The notes: generated by a model not told the origin, from the sequence alone. Positions 18,140 through 26,823 are shown, numbered from the stretch's first letter. The stretch is 64,000 nt of DNA from Sulfolobus sp. A20 (GCF_001719125.1 NZ_CP017006.1:2432384-2496383); one strand, 5' to 3'. Numbers and translations are program-made.

Positions 18140-19012
18140 TTATTTAATATAATTTTTAGGATTAGACTCGAAACTGTCTTTACAATGCTTACTACAGAAA
18201 TAGTAAACCTTACCGTTAAAAGTTGAAAAGTAAGGAGACGACTTAGATACAGACATACCACAAACTGGATCTTCAAATATTTCATACTCATTTTTCGCCT
18301 TAGCCTCTTTTCCGACCTTTATAATCTCAGCTAGGATGCTTACAGCTATCTCATCGGGAAATACGGCGTTTATATCTATACCAGCGGGAATCTTAATCCT
18401 TGATATCAAATCCTCTCCATATCCCTTACTCCTTAGGTAAGATAAAATCTCTTCTCCTCTCTTTCTACTAGCTACGACTCCTATATACTTCACGTTAGAG
18501 TTGAGTAATGCTTCAGCGAATTCATGATCTCTCTCGCCCATAGTGGCAATTAACGCAAACGAGTTTTTACTAACCTTAACTTGATTAATTTCACCTGGAT
18601 CACTAACTTTAATTAGACTAAATCCCATATCAGCCCCTAACTTCTCTAGATAGTGAGTTATAGGATTATCCCCGGCTATTATTATCTCTCTTTTACCTAC
18701 CATAGGCTCGATATATAAATAAACTGTACCACCATGACAAGTCTTTAAATGTAAAAATTTTGGAACCCTCATATTAATTACTTCTAATGAATTCTTTATT
18801 ATCTCTTCTTTAATGCAAAAACCACCAATCCAACCCTCATATGAACCATCAGATTTAACGATAAGTTTATTCCCAGCTTTTAATGAACTTGGACCTTCAG
18901 CATTTACCACTTCTACTACTGCAAATTCCTCTCCTTTTTCCATTAACTCTTCAACTCTCTTTATGAAGTCAAGAGAACCCATGAAATAACCTTTATATTG
19001 TTGGCTTAACAT
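18140..19012 (-). CDS. XdhC/CoxI-type molybdenum hydroxylase maturation protein with C-terminal YHS domain
   Basis: A 290-residue protein. The N-terminal part (about 8-90) matches the XdhC/CoxI N-domain, with VEVVNAEGPSSLKAGNKLIV. The middle (110-240) is a Rossmann-like domain ending in KIPAGIDINAVFPDEIAVSI, the XdhC C-domain signature. Residues 245-290 form a YHS metal-binding domain: DPVCGMSVSKSSPYFSTF then YYFCSKHCKDSF. XdhC proteins bind and sulfurate the molybdenum cofactor before insertion. The YHS tail could bind copper or another metal, which is suggestive next to a Mo-Cu enzyme but unproven. An internal Met at 18982 is an alternative start. Confidence 0.8.
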   Translation of the reverse strand: MLSQQYKGYFMGSLDFIKRVEELMEKGEEFAVVEVVNAEGPSSLKAGNKLIVKSDGSYEGWIGGFCIKEEIIKNSLEVINMRVPKFLHLKTCHGGTVYLYIEPMVGKREIIIAGDNPITHYLEKLGADMGFSLIKVSDPGEINQVKVSKNSFALIATMGERDHEFAEALLNSNVKYIGVVASRKRGEEILSYLRSKGYGEDLISRIKIPAGIDINAVFPDEIAVSILAEIIKVGKEAKAKNEYEIFEDPVCGMSVSKSSPYFSTFNGKVYYFCSKHCKDSFESNPKNYIK

Positions 19013-19341
19013 GATCTTCCTATAGTTTATTTTTTGAAGCCAAATATTTAAGTCTTGACCATCACATCATTATTTACCTTTTATAATTAATTTTTGCTCA
19101 TTCGGAGTATGGATAACAATTTCTTTACCTCCTTAAAATTTTATTCTCACTTATGCTTATGAATTTCGAGTAAATTGTGGAAGAATGTTTTCAGTCATCT
19201 TGCTGAGTTCCATGTAAAGTCCATGCTTAATAGTTTTAAACTTTTTAGATCTACTAATCTCTTGTCAAACCTTTGTATTAGACCAAGAGACGTAAACTGA
19301 TGCCTTATCGTACATCCTTATCTCTGCCAATTTAAAATTAC
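19013..19341. other. Degraded sequence ahead of a TnpB relic
   Basis: No intact reading frame is visible. The stretch lies between the XdhC start and the recognisable TnpB remnant and probably holds more decayed transposon sequence as well as the XdhC promoter. Confidence 0.35.
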
Positions 19342-19706
19342 GTGAACGGGCTGATCACTCATATCTTTTTAGAGGATTTGAATAACAAGAGTGTGAAGAG
19401 TTTACCAATAGATAGGCTTTATCTCGTACAATGCCGACGTGTTCAATATTGGATTAAATGGAGGCTAAAAAGTATGGTCTTAGAGTTGCTTATGTTATCC
19501 CTAGTTTTCCTCTACTCGTTGCCCAAAGTGTAGTAAGGATATGAAAGGGGTTGGTTATAGATACTTTCATTGTGTTAATTGTGGCTATGAGAACGTTAGG
19601 GAAGTTATTGCAATAATGAACCTTTATGGTTCTCTGAGCCTCTCGACGCATGGGAGATGTAAGCACGAATCGATGAAGGAAACCTCCCTAGGGGGAAGAA
19701 GTTAAA
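19342..19706 (+). pseudogene. tnpB: IS605-family TnpB (OrfB) relic with its end hairpin
   Basis: The frame from 19342 encodes HIFLEDLNNKSVKSLP, the TnpB RuvC-II 'EDL' region, and QCRRVQYWIKW. The reading then shifts to [16 protein letters not shown] and shifts again to [40 protein letters not shown] and SLSLSTH. The CPKC/CVNC zinc ribbon followed by 'RDVIAIMNL' is the C-terminal hallmark of TnpB. At least two frameshifts disable it and the N-terminal two thirds are missing. The typical end hairpin (acctccctagggggaagaag, about 19678-19706) follows the stop directly. Confidence 0.8.
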
Positions 19707-19759
19707 CCATCATTCCTATATGAGAAATTTTTTATTTATATTCATATATAAGTTAATGC

Positions 19760-20392
19760 ATGAAAAGAAATGTTTTAATTTCAACAGAGATCTCACATGA
19801 TAATTGCTGGACGGAAATTACCCAAAAATATGATGTCAAAATAAAGTTGATAGATCAGAACTTTCTTAATGACAGATGGTTCTCTTCTACGATACTAATT
19901 ATAGGAAAGGATTCTAAAAGCTTCATAAGTAGTATGAGAAAATTTAGTAAATTAAAAATTAGCAAGATAGAGAAGATAAGTGACTTAGGTTATTTATTAG
20001 AATTCCTTTATGGTAAAGATAATGCCGTCTCTAAACTTTTGAAAAAACATGACGCAATCGTAATCGAACACAAGATAAATGATGGATTAGAGAGATGGAA
20101 ATTTATAATACAAGAAGGTAATTTGGGTACCCTTAAAGAGGAGTTAGATAAGAGAGGAGAGATCAGAAAGCTATACTCCATGAGGTTTGAGGAATTAGGA
20201 TTAAGTCAGAGAAATATACAGATATTAAGAGATGCGTATAAGTTAGGATATTTTGATACTCCCAGAAAAATAAGCATTTACGAGCTATCTGAAGCCTTAG
20301 GTATTAAACCTAACACCCTCATATATCACATAAGAAGAGCGGAGAAATCAATCCTAAAGGCTTTCCTCGATGATCAGTTTGACATATTTTAA
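19760..20392 (+). CDS. HTH_10 (bacterio-opsin activator/Bat-like) transcription regulator
   Basis: A 210-residue protein whose C-terminal 55 residues form the HTH_10 domain. LSQRNIQILRDAYKLGYFDT is followed by ELSEALGIKPNTLIYHIRRA, a LuxR-like helix-turn-helix found only in archaeal Bat-type regulators. The N-terminal 145 residues are a poorly conserved sensor region. Its neighbours are transposon relics, so the target genes are unclear; the cyclase/MFS operon downstream on the same strand is the nearest intact candidate. A similar regulator is at 25619. Confidence 0.8.
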   Translation: MKRNVLISTEISHDNCWTEITQKYDVKIKLIDQNFLNDRWFSSTILIIGKDSKSFISSMRKFSKLKISKIEKISDLGYLLEFLYGKDNAVSKLLKKHDAIVIEHKINDGLERWKFIIQEGNLGTLKEELDKRGEIRKLYSMRFEELGLSQRNIQILRDAYKLGYFDTPRKISIYELSEALGIKPNTLIYHIRRAEKSILKAFLDDQFDIF

Positions 20393-20592
20393 GGATTTTT
20401 AAATGTGAAGAATATATAATCATATTATTCGTTACTTAAATTATGAGTAATCTAAAAATAGATCTAAGAAAGTATGGCACTGATGACTACTATATATTAT
20501 ATTCGAAATTTAATTAGGAAATTCCAGAGTATTTCAATACGGGAGAGGCTATTTCTAAGCATAGAGAAAGCACTACTATTATATATAGAGAT

Positions 20593-20985
20593 GCTGACCT
20601 CCTCCCAGCCCTAAAGGACAAGGGTTCTGCTGAGGTCTAAAGCATTACTCCCCTTTGCTACTCCATTTGACGTTACGAGGAAGGAAATAGGTTTTTTCAA
20701 CGTGCCTACAACTTTCTTTATTGCCTTCTTCATTATATACCGTTAACGTCACTGCGTATGACCTAAAGGGCAATTGATAACTCCCCTAGGCTTCCCACTC
20801 ACTTCAACGTCATGGAAAGCACAGAAACGTGAAGTATTGTATTCAACAACTAGAAACACCTTTATGCCGTATTCATAGAGCTTGTCAACTATAGCCTCGA
20901 TGAGTTTACGATAAGACCAAATATTCAGATTGAACTTATTACCTTGATAGCAGTAAAATTGCCAGATACTATAGCATTATAAGAA
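20593..20985 (-). mobile_element. tnpB: IS605-family TnpB relic inserted in the acyl-CoA synthetase pseudogene
   Basis: Read on the minus strand, this segment encodes LIEAIVDKLYEYGIKVFLVV, EYNTSRFCAFHDVEVSGKPR and GVINCPLGH, then a stop, then KKAIKKVVGTLKKPISFLVT and SNGVAKGSNALDLSR. This is the C-terminal portion of the Sulfolobus-type OrfB/TnpB proteins. It ends with the right-end hairpin GGGCTGGGAGGAGGTCAGC (complement of about 20593-20625). Only the last third remains and it carries stops, so it is inactive. The element splits the synthetase coding sequence right after the codons for IIYRD. Confidence 0.72.
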
Positions 20986-21084
20986 TCCAGAGGCTACAGC
21001 TAATAAAATTTGAGGAGGATTTTTGCTAACTGGTGATATGGGTTGGAGGGATGAATATGGTTTAAGAGCTGAAGCGATTTCTTG

Positions 21085-21193
21085 ATAAAGACCTTAAGTA
21101 GGAGTAGATAGAGCAAACTTTCAATCTATGGAGTTTTCTAGACCTACTCTGCTTAATTTTAATATAGATGAGTATATACATGTAGCGAATATA
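21085..21193 (+). pseudogene. Fragment of an aconitase-type large-subunit gene
   Basis: The + strand encodes VGVDRANFQSMEFSRPTLLN and FNIDEYIHVANI. This matches the large subunit at 9633-10940 over residues reading VDGANFQSMEFSGPALLNFN. At the base level the core 94 bases differ from the complement of 10280-10373 at about seven positions by eye count, all transitions. The fragment sits inside the decayed acyl-CoA synthetase between its DEYG and PEEIEF segments. Confidence 0.75.
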
Positions 21194-21543
21194 GAGTCGG
21201 ACCGGAGGAAATAGAGTTTATAATTAACCAACATCTGGCTGTTCTCGAATCAGCTGTTATTGGAAAAGAAGACCCTGTGAGAGGTTGAGATCATAAAAGC
21301 GTTTATAGTGTTAAAGACTGGTTACGAGCCCAGTGAGAAAATTAAGCAAGAGATTGTCGAATTAGTTAAAAGTAGTTATGTATGCATATCCTAGGGAAGT
21401 TGAATTTGTTACTGAAGACAGAGTCCGGTAAAATTAAGAGAGTTGAATTGAAAAGAAGGGTTAACTTGCAGAGTTAAAAGTCCTCAACTATTTTATTATT
21501 TTTCCATTGAAGTTTTATTATTTTCTTTAGCTAATATCTTTCT

Positions 21544-22398
21544 ATGGAAAACGCTTTGGAACAACTTCTTTATAATCTGAATATAGAGAAAGGCAGTAAC
21601 GGTACATTTTTTAAGATAAAGAGAATGGATGAATTGAAAAATCTAATCCAGAAGGGGTTTGTAATTCAGCTATCTAAGGTTTTATATAATGGCTGGTTCA
21701 TTAAAACTCATGGTCCAGTTCACATGTCAAGATTGACTACTTATAGAGATGCAAAAAGGAAGTATAAGGATAAGGATATACCAGAGGGAACGGGGTTTGC
21801 CACTATGAGGTTAAGCCTATGTGACCATTCTGGTACTCATTTAGATGGTTTAAATCACGTTTCAGAAAGGGGAGAGCTATTTGGAAAGATAAAAATTGAG
21901 GAGGTTGAAGAAGATATAGAAGGTTTCAATACTTTGGATATAACATCTATACCTCCCATCATAACTAGGGGAATACTATTTTATACTCCTAAGGATAGAG
22001 TGGAAGAAGTGACGGTAAATGACCTAAAGAACGCTCTAGGAAATATAAAGGTTGAAAAGGGGGACGCAGCGATAATATATACGGGTTGGAAAGATTACAC
22101 TGATGAAGAACCGGGTATAGGCCTAGAAGGTGCTAAATGGTTAGCGGAAATGGGCTTTAGACTAGTTGGGAATGATTCTCCTAGGAGCGAATATATAACG
22201 AGAGGTACTAAGGATTTCTTCCCCGTTCATAGATTCCTCATAGCTCAGAACGGAATTTTGCTTATAGATAACATGTATTTAGATGATTTAGTTGATAGTT
22301 TACAAGAGGAGAAGAGAAAGGATTTCTTATTAATAGTTATTCCGCTAAGGCTTAGAGGTGCAACTGCATCCCCGGTGAATCCTATAGCTATCATATGA
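21544..22398 (+). CDS. Cyclase-family metal hydrolase (kynurenine formamidase-like)
   Basis: A 284-residue protein with the family motif HSGTHLDGLNH at residues 95-105, which binds divalent metal in the cyclase/kynurenine formamidase (KynB-like) superfamily. AIIYTGWKDY and NDSPRSEYITRGTKDFFPVH follow the family pattern. These enzymes hydrolyse amides, lactones or cyclic diketones. The gene is followed after 95 bases by an MFS transporter and a maleate isomerase-like gene, suggesting uptake and breakdown of a cyclic or amide acid. The exact substrate is unknown. Confidence 0.8.
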   Translation: MENALEQLLYNLNIEKGSNGTFFKIKRMDELKNLIQKGFVIQLSKVLYNGWFIKTHGPVHMSRLTTYRDAKRKYKDKDIPEGTGFATMRLSLCDHSGTHLDGLNHVSERGELFGKIKIEEVEEDIEGFNTLDITSIPPIITRGILFYTPKDRVEEVTVNDLKNALGNIKVEKGDAAIIYTGWKDYTDEEPGIGLEGAKWLAEMGFRLVGNDSPRSEYITRGTKDFFPVHRFLIAQNGILLIDNMYLDDLVDSLQEEKRKDFLLIVIPLRLRGATASPVNPIAII

Positions 22399-22501
22399 TT
22401 AAAATTTTTTAAATTAAATCTTGTTAATCATAAATATTTTTTAATAGTAACTGATGTAAGATTTTTAATCTTTATATCCCGTAGTATCTTGTGTGGATAT
22501 C

Positions 22502-23818
22502 ATGGTCTCAATGAAAACAAAGGCAATAATAAGTACAACGTTAGGAATAGGATTCGAGTGGTATGACTTCTTTTTATATGGACTGTTATCAACTATAATT
22601 GCTAGGGAGTTCTTTCCTTCATCAGTTCCATTATTATCATTACTGCTAACATACTTAGTCTTCTTTATAGGATTTTTAGGTAGACCACTAGGAGGCATAA
22701 TCTTCGGCTATCTAGGGGATAAGTACGGTAGAATTTATTCACTAATATTTACCCTATTATTTGCTGGCTTAAGTTCACTTATTGTAGCTATACTTCCAAC
22801 CTATTATCAGATTGGAATTATTGCTCCAATACTTCTTGCTGTGATGAGATTGATAGATGGGATAGGGTTAGGAGGCGAATGGGGTGGATCGTTTTCTCTA
22901 ACTTCAGAATACGTAAGCCTTAATAGGAGAGGATACTATTCTGGCATATTACAAGCAACAGTGTCAATAGCAACATTACTCATTTCAGCTCTATCGATTC
23001 TGCTAACAAGTATATTAGGTGCTAATGGTTTTGATACAATAGGCTGGAGGATACTTTTTGCAATAGGTTTCGTAATAGCTATTTTAGCTGTAATCATTAG
23101 GCTTAGAATAGAGGACTCACCAGTGTTTAAAAAATTACAAGATAAGGGTAAAATAGAGAGAAATCCATTATTTAAGGCAGCAAAAGGTTATTGGAAGTAT
23201 ATAATAGCTGCATTGTTCCTAGTTGGGATATTTAATGGTGTATGGTATTACGTAAACTATACCCTTTCAATATCTTATGCTACGTCTCTAGCTAAGGAAT
23301 TCCATTACCCGGCAGTGTCCTTAACTGTTGTAGACTTTGCAATTTTAATAGTATCAATAATAGGAATTTTTGCATCTCCTCTATTTGGTCTACTATCTGA
23401 TAAAATAGGAAGAAAATATCAAATGTTAATCGATGCGGTATTTGGGATAATATTCGCCTATTTCTACTTCTCTATGTTAAGGAGTGGGAATCCAGAATTA
23501 GTGATTACGGCAATAACAGTTTCAGGTTTGTTTGTATACTATTTAGCTGGAGCTATTACACCGGCTGTACTAGTTGAACTATTCCCTCCACAAGTTAGAT
23601 ATACCGCAATTTCAATGGCTTATCAGATAGGTGTAGGGCTTTTAGGAGGAAGCTCTCCCTTATTATTAACTTATTTAATAGGAGTTACACATGATATTAA
23701 TATGCCAGTATATTACATGATAGGAACGGGAATAATAGCGTTAATAGCTACTTTAGTAATAGGGGAAACTAAAGGAAGGAGTTATGAGGGGGAGGAAGAA
23801 ATAGCTACTACTAGGTGA
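22502..23818 (+). CDS. MFS transporter, metabolite:H+ symporter type
   Basis: A 438-residue polytopic membrane protein with twelve hydrophobic segments. The N-terminal signature GFEWYDFFLYG, the loop GYLGDKYGRI, and ELFPPQVRYTAISMAYQIG near the C-terminal half are typical of the MHS family that imports organic acids such as citrate, ketoglutarate, shikimate or proline/betaine. I prefer ATG 22502 to the upstream GTG at 22493 because a TATA-like tttata lies about 25-30 bases before it. It lies in a likely operon between the cyclase and the maleate isomerase-like gene, four bases before the latter. Confidence 0.85.
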   Translation: MVSMKTKAIISTTLGIGFEWYDFFLYGLLSTIIAREFFPSSVPLLSLLLTYLVFFIGFLGRPLGGIIFGYLGDKYGRIYSLIFTLLFAGLSSLIVAILPTYYQIGIIAPILLAVMRLIDGIGLGGEWGGSFSLTSEYVSLNRRGYYSGILQATVSIATLLISALSILLTSILGANGFDTIGWRILFAIGFVIAILAVIIRLRIEDSPVFKKLQDKGKIERNPLFKAAKGYWKYIIAALFLVGIFNGVWYYVNYTLSISYATSLAKEFHYPAVSLTVVDFAILIVSIIGIFASPLFGLLSDKIGRKYQMLIDAVFGIIFAYFYFSMLRSGNPELVITAITVSGLFVYYLAGAITPAVLVELFPPQVRYTAISMAYQIGVGLLGGSSPLLLTYLIGVTHDINMPVYYMIGTGIIALIATLVIGETKGRSYEGEEEIATTR

Positions 23819-23822
23819 GAAA

Positions 23823-24533
23823 ATGAAATGGACTAAAATAGGTGTAATAGTTCCATCCTCCAACACTACAGTAGAGAGAGAATTTAACAGAGTATTCAAA
23901 GAACCAGATTTTACAGTTCATACTTCAAGGATTATTCTGCCAGATGTCACATTAAAATCATTGGAGGAAATGGAAAAGGAAACTGAGAGAGCATCAATAG
24001 AACTAAAGACTGCTAAAGTTGACATAATAGCTTACGCTTGTACCACGGGCAGTTTATTTAAGGGACCTAATCATCATGAACTTATAAAGAGAAGGATAGA
24101 GGAAAAAACTGGAATAAAGGCTGTAGCTACGTCTGGGTCAGTAACTAAAGCTTTAAGAGCGTTAGATGCAAGTAAAGTCCTGGTGGTTACTCCTTACATA
24201 GAAGAGCTGAATGAGAAAGAGAAACAATTCTTAGAAGCTAATGGCTTTGAAGTTGTGAACATAAAAGGAATGGGTATAGTTGATAATACTCAGATTGGCA
24301 AACTTGAGCCAGATTATAGTTATAGCTTCATATTAAATGTGGCTAAGAGTACAAATAAGTATGATGCTCTCTTCATCTCTTGTACTAACTGGAGAACCTT
24401 TGAGATAATAGATAAACTTGAAAAAGAGTTAAATAAGCCGGTTATAAGTAGTAATAGTGCTACACTATGGGATATTGTTAGAAGACTTCAAGTTGATGTA
24501 CAAGTAAAATTGGGAACTTTATTCTTAAAGTGA
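23823..24533 (+). CDS. Maleate isomerase/arylmalonate decarboxylase-family protein
   Basis: A 236-residue Asp/Glu racemase-superfamily protein. Two reactive cysteines are present, C73 (YACTTGS) and C187 (ISCTNW), with the N-terminal GVIVPSSNTTVEREF. Two-Cys members are maleate cis-trans isomerases or hydantoin/amino-acid racemases, while arylmalonate decarboxylases keep one. Maleate isomerase is the best guess. With the cyclase and the organic-acid transporter it may form a short pathway converting a maleamate-like or maleate-like compound to fumarate, which is inference from context. Confidence 0.78.
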   Translation: MKWTKIGVIVPSSNTTVEREFNRVFKEPDFTVHTSRIILPDVTLKSLEEMEKETERASIELKTAKVDIIAYACTTGSLFKGPNHHELIKRRIEEKTGIKAVATSGSVTKALRALDASKVLVVTPYIEELNEKEKQFLEANGFEVVNIKGMGIVDNTQIGKLEPDYSYSFILNVAKSTNKYDALFISCTNWRTFEIIDKLEKELNKPVISSNSATLWDIVRRLQVDVQVKLGTLFLK

Positions 24534-24552
24534 CTTTTTTCCTCAAAAACTG

Positions 24553-25554
24553 TTAGGGTATTACCACTTGTCTTCCCAAAACTTTTCCGCTCTCAAGATC
24601 TCTCAAAGCTTCGTTTAACTCCTCTAAACTTCTTTTTATCACGAATGGTTTTATCAAATTACGTTCTACTAAACTCATCAACTCACCTAGTTCGTTGAAG
24701 GTGCCATAATTACTTCCCACTAGTTTATATTCCCAAACTACTGATTCAAATGTTGGTATTGATAATTTATCCCCTTCCATACCTACTTCAATTATAACTC
24801 CATTACTTTCGAGAGTTTTAGCTATTCTCATAGTCGATTCCTCATTTCCAACGAAGTCAATTGCTACACTAACATCCTTAACGTTCAACTCCTCTGGTCT
24901 CATGCCTATCCCTCCTAACTCCTCTATTAGATTTAATTTTTCTTTAGATCTAGTAACAACGTAGACTTTAAGATAAGGAGCTAAAGCTTTAATTATTTGC
25001 AAAGCGTAAATTCCTAATCCTCCAAAGCCATAAAGTATTATACTTGAGTCAGCTTTAGCGTATTTTAAAGCCTTTTTGACTGCTGAGTAAGAAGTTAGAC
25101 CTGCGTCAGCTAAGGGTGCAGCAAGTATTGGATCCACATTTATCTTATATAGAAACATAAAGTTAGGGATGTAAAGGTACTCAGAGAAACCACCATAATA
25201 ATATGACTGTCCCGGGATAGCTTGATTTCTGCATAACATATATTTGCCTTGCCTGCAGTATTTACAAGTTAAGTCTCCCCAAACCGCATAAACTATTACT
25301 TTATCTCCCCTCTTGAGCCCCTTAACATCTTCTCCAACTTCTACAACAGTTCCAGCGTTCTCGTGACCTAAGACAAAAGGTAATTTGAATCCTGGTCTGG
25401 GTTCTGTCCCCTTCCAAAGTCTTAAATCAGTTCTACAAACTCCTGCACCATTCACCCTTATTACAACTGACTGCTTCTTTGCCTCAGGAACTTCTATTTC
25501 TCCCATCTCTAAGGGTTTGCCAAACTCCTTAAGAATCATAGCCCTAGACTTCAT
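24553..25554 (-). CDS. adh: Zinc-dependent medium-chain alcohol dehydrogenase
   Basis: A 333-residue MDR-family dehydrogenase. Catalytic zinc ligands C40 and H64-E65 (GHENAG) are present. The structural zinc site reads D94, C97, C100, C108, the same spacing as the Glu-Cys-Cys-Cys site of the Sulfolobus solfataricus alcohol dehydrogenase but with Asp in place of Glu. The Rossmann motif is GFGGLGIYALQI. It oxidises alcohols to aldehydes with NAD(H), or does the reverse. It is convergent with the maleate isomerase-like gene. Confidence 0.87.
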   Translation of the reverse strand: MKSRAMILKEFGKPLEMGEIEVPEAKKQSVVIRVNGAGVCRTDLRLWKGTEPRPGFKLPFVLGHENAGTVVEVGEDVKGLKRGDKVIVYAVWGDLTCKYCRQGKYMLCRNQAIPGQSYYYGGFSEYLYIPNFMFLYKINVDPILAAPLADAGLTSYSAVKKALKYAKADSSIILYGFGGLGIYALQIIKALAPYLKVYVVTRSKEKLNLIEELGGIGMRPEELNVKDVSVAIDFVGNEESTMRIAKTLESNGVIIEVGMEGDKLSIPTFESVVWEYKLVGSNYGTFNELGELMSLVERNLIKPFVIKRSLEELNEALRDLESGKVLGRQVVIP

Positions 25555-25618
25555 GGGTAATAGGTTTAGATAGGTAATTAATAAATTATGACCCAGACTA
25601 GTATGCTGTTTTACATTA

Positions 25619-26335
25619 TTAGTAGAAATAGTCGTCCAAACTACTAACTATGTTCTTGATTATCTTCTTTAGCGTCTTTCTTAACACTTCATTTAATGAA
25701 GCCTTAGTAACTCCTAATTCCTTAGCTACATCCTCAATCTTATTCTTCTTTGGATACTCAAACAAACCTCTTTCATAAGCTAACCTAAGAACTTCAACCT
25801 CTCTATCAGTAAATAGGGATCTATTCTTAAATTCATACTTAGAAAGAACATCTATGGGTAATTGAAACTCCTTCACCTTAAAATTCAAGACCTTTCCGTG
25901 GATTTCAAGAAATCTTCTCATTGCGTCAACGCTGTATTTATCCATGAATAAAATAGACCACTTCTCCCTTGTCTCATAGTATAAAGAGGAATCCGCTATT
26001 GCCCCAAGAGTGTAAGCAGTCCCTCTAACTGAATCCCTTAGGTCACCAATGACTCCTAACCTTAATACTTTAGGATATCCATCATTTATTGGATATAAGA
26101 ATAATATTCTCTTGATCTTCCAATGTGACTTTAAAGTTTTTTCTAAAAGTTTTAGTTCCTCTTTGGAATAAACCTTAACTGTTGATATCTCTATCTCGCC
26201 TTCCGATGAAATATAGGAGGAAAAGGGAGACACAACTAGCCTTTCTCTATCTACACTTATCTTTGAAGTCCAATCACTCTCATGTATATAATCTACCATC
26301 ATCTCATGAAAGGTAATTGCAATATCTTTTCCCAT
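25619..26335 (-). CDS. HTH_10 (bacterio-opsin activator/Bat-like) transcription regulator
   Basis: A 238-residue protein with a C-terminal HTH_10 domain: LFTDREVEVLRLAYERGLFE, then VAKELGVTKASLNEVLRKTL. The N-terminal 170 residues form a variable sensor domain. It lies 64 bases upstream of the alcohol dehydrogenase on the same strand and may control it. Related to the regulator at 19760. Confidence 0.82.
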   Translation of the reverse strand: MGKDIAITFHEMMVDYIHESDWTSKISVDRERLVVSPFSSYISSEGEIEISTVKVYSKEELKLLEKTLKSHWKIKRILFLYPINDGYPKVLRLGVIGDLRDSVRGTAYTLGAIADSSLYYETREKWSILFMDKYSVDAMRRFLEIHGKVLNFKVKEFQLPIDVLSKYEFKNRSLFTDREVEVLRLAYERGLFEYPKKNKIEDVAKELGVTKASLNEVLRKTLKKIIKNIVSSLDDYFY

Positions 26336-26823
26336 TACATTTAATTCTTTGTTTCAGTTGATAAAATACTTTTAGCGTTCGAATAACCATAACTTATTTA
26401 GAGAAAATCATGAAGAGGAAGCACAACCTGGTTCTTATATAACTAATCGGCAATATTTGTATTGATGAAAAAAAGTAATATGGTATAGGTTAAGTAATGA
26501 TAAAGATTTAATATTACGTCATCTTAGTAGCAAAGCTTCGAAAAGATGAAGATTATTAAATTACAGTTATTCTTTAATTGTTTACGAATGTTTATAAAAT
26601 GGTAGTAACCTTTAAGAATAAGATGAAAAGTATAAATTTTGTGTAGCAAAGATCACTCATTAATTTATGAATAATCATATTAGTAACAAGCTAGGGTTAA
26701 AACAACTTCATTTAAAAGCGTTGCTAATATGAAGCAACTCCTACAAAGGGTAGTCCTTTAGACCTCAACATAACCCTTTAGGATAGGATAGGAAATGCTA
26801 CGGAAAAACGTATGTATTTAATA
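26336..26823. other. Intergenic region with decayed repeats
   Basis: No coding sequence is visible. A 48-base stretch at 26593-26640 (ataaaatggtagtaaccttt at its core) resembles 62881-62928. Around 26740-26785 the sequence cctacaaagggtagtccttt looks like another worn IS605-type end. Confidence 0.35.

Larger units (their letters stand above)
20443..21477 (+). pseudogene. Disrupted acyl-CoA synthetase (AMP-forming) gene
   Basis: The N-terminus starts at ATG 20443 with NLKIDLRKYGTDDYYILYSK, a TAG where Trp is expected, then EIPEYFNTGEAISKHRESTT and IIYRD, typical of an AMP-forming acyl-CoA synthetase. At 20593 it is broken by an IS605 relic. The gene resumes near 20988 with PEATANK, a TGA, then GGFLLTGDMGWRDEYG. 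After an embedded aconitase-like patch (about 21085-21193) it continues with PEEIEFIINQHLAVLESAVI, and in shifted frames KAFIVLKTGYEPSEKI, YAYPREVEFV and KTESGKIKRVELKRR, ending near 21477. The central adenylation domain is missing. Closest in pattern to the synthetase at 29752. Confidence 0.75.

Noticed and set aside
18076-18291. A 71-codon minus-strand frame overlapping the end of the XdhC-YHS gene
   Set aside because: It overlaps the conserved YHS domain in another frame and has no recognisable motif.
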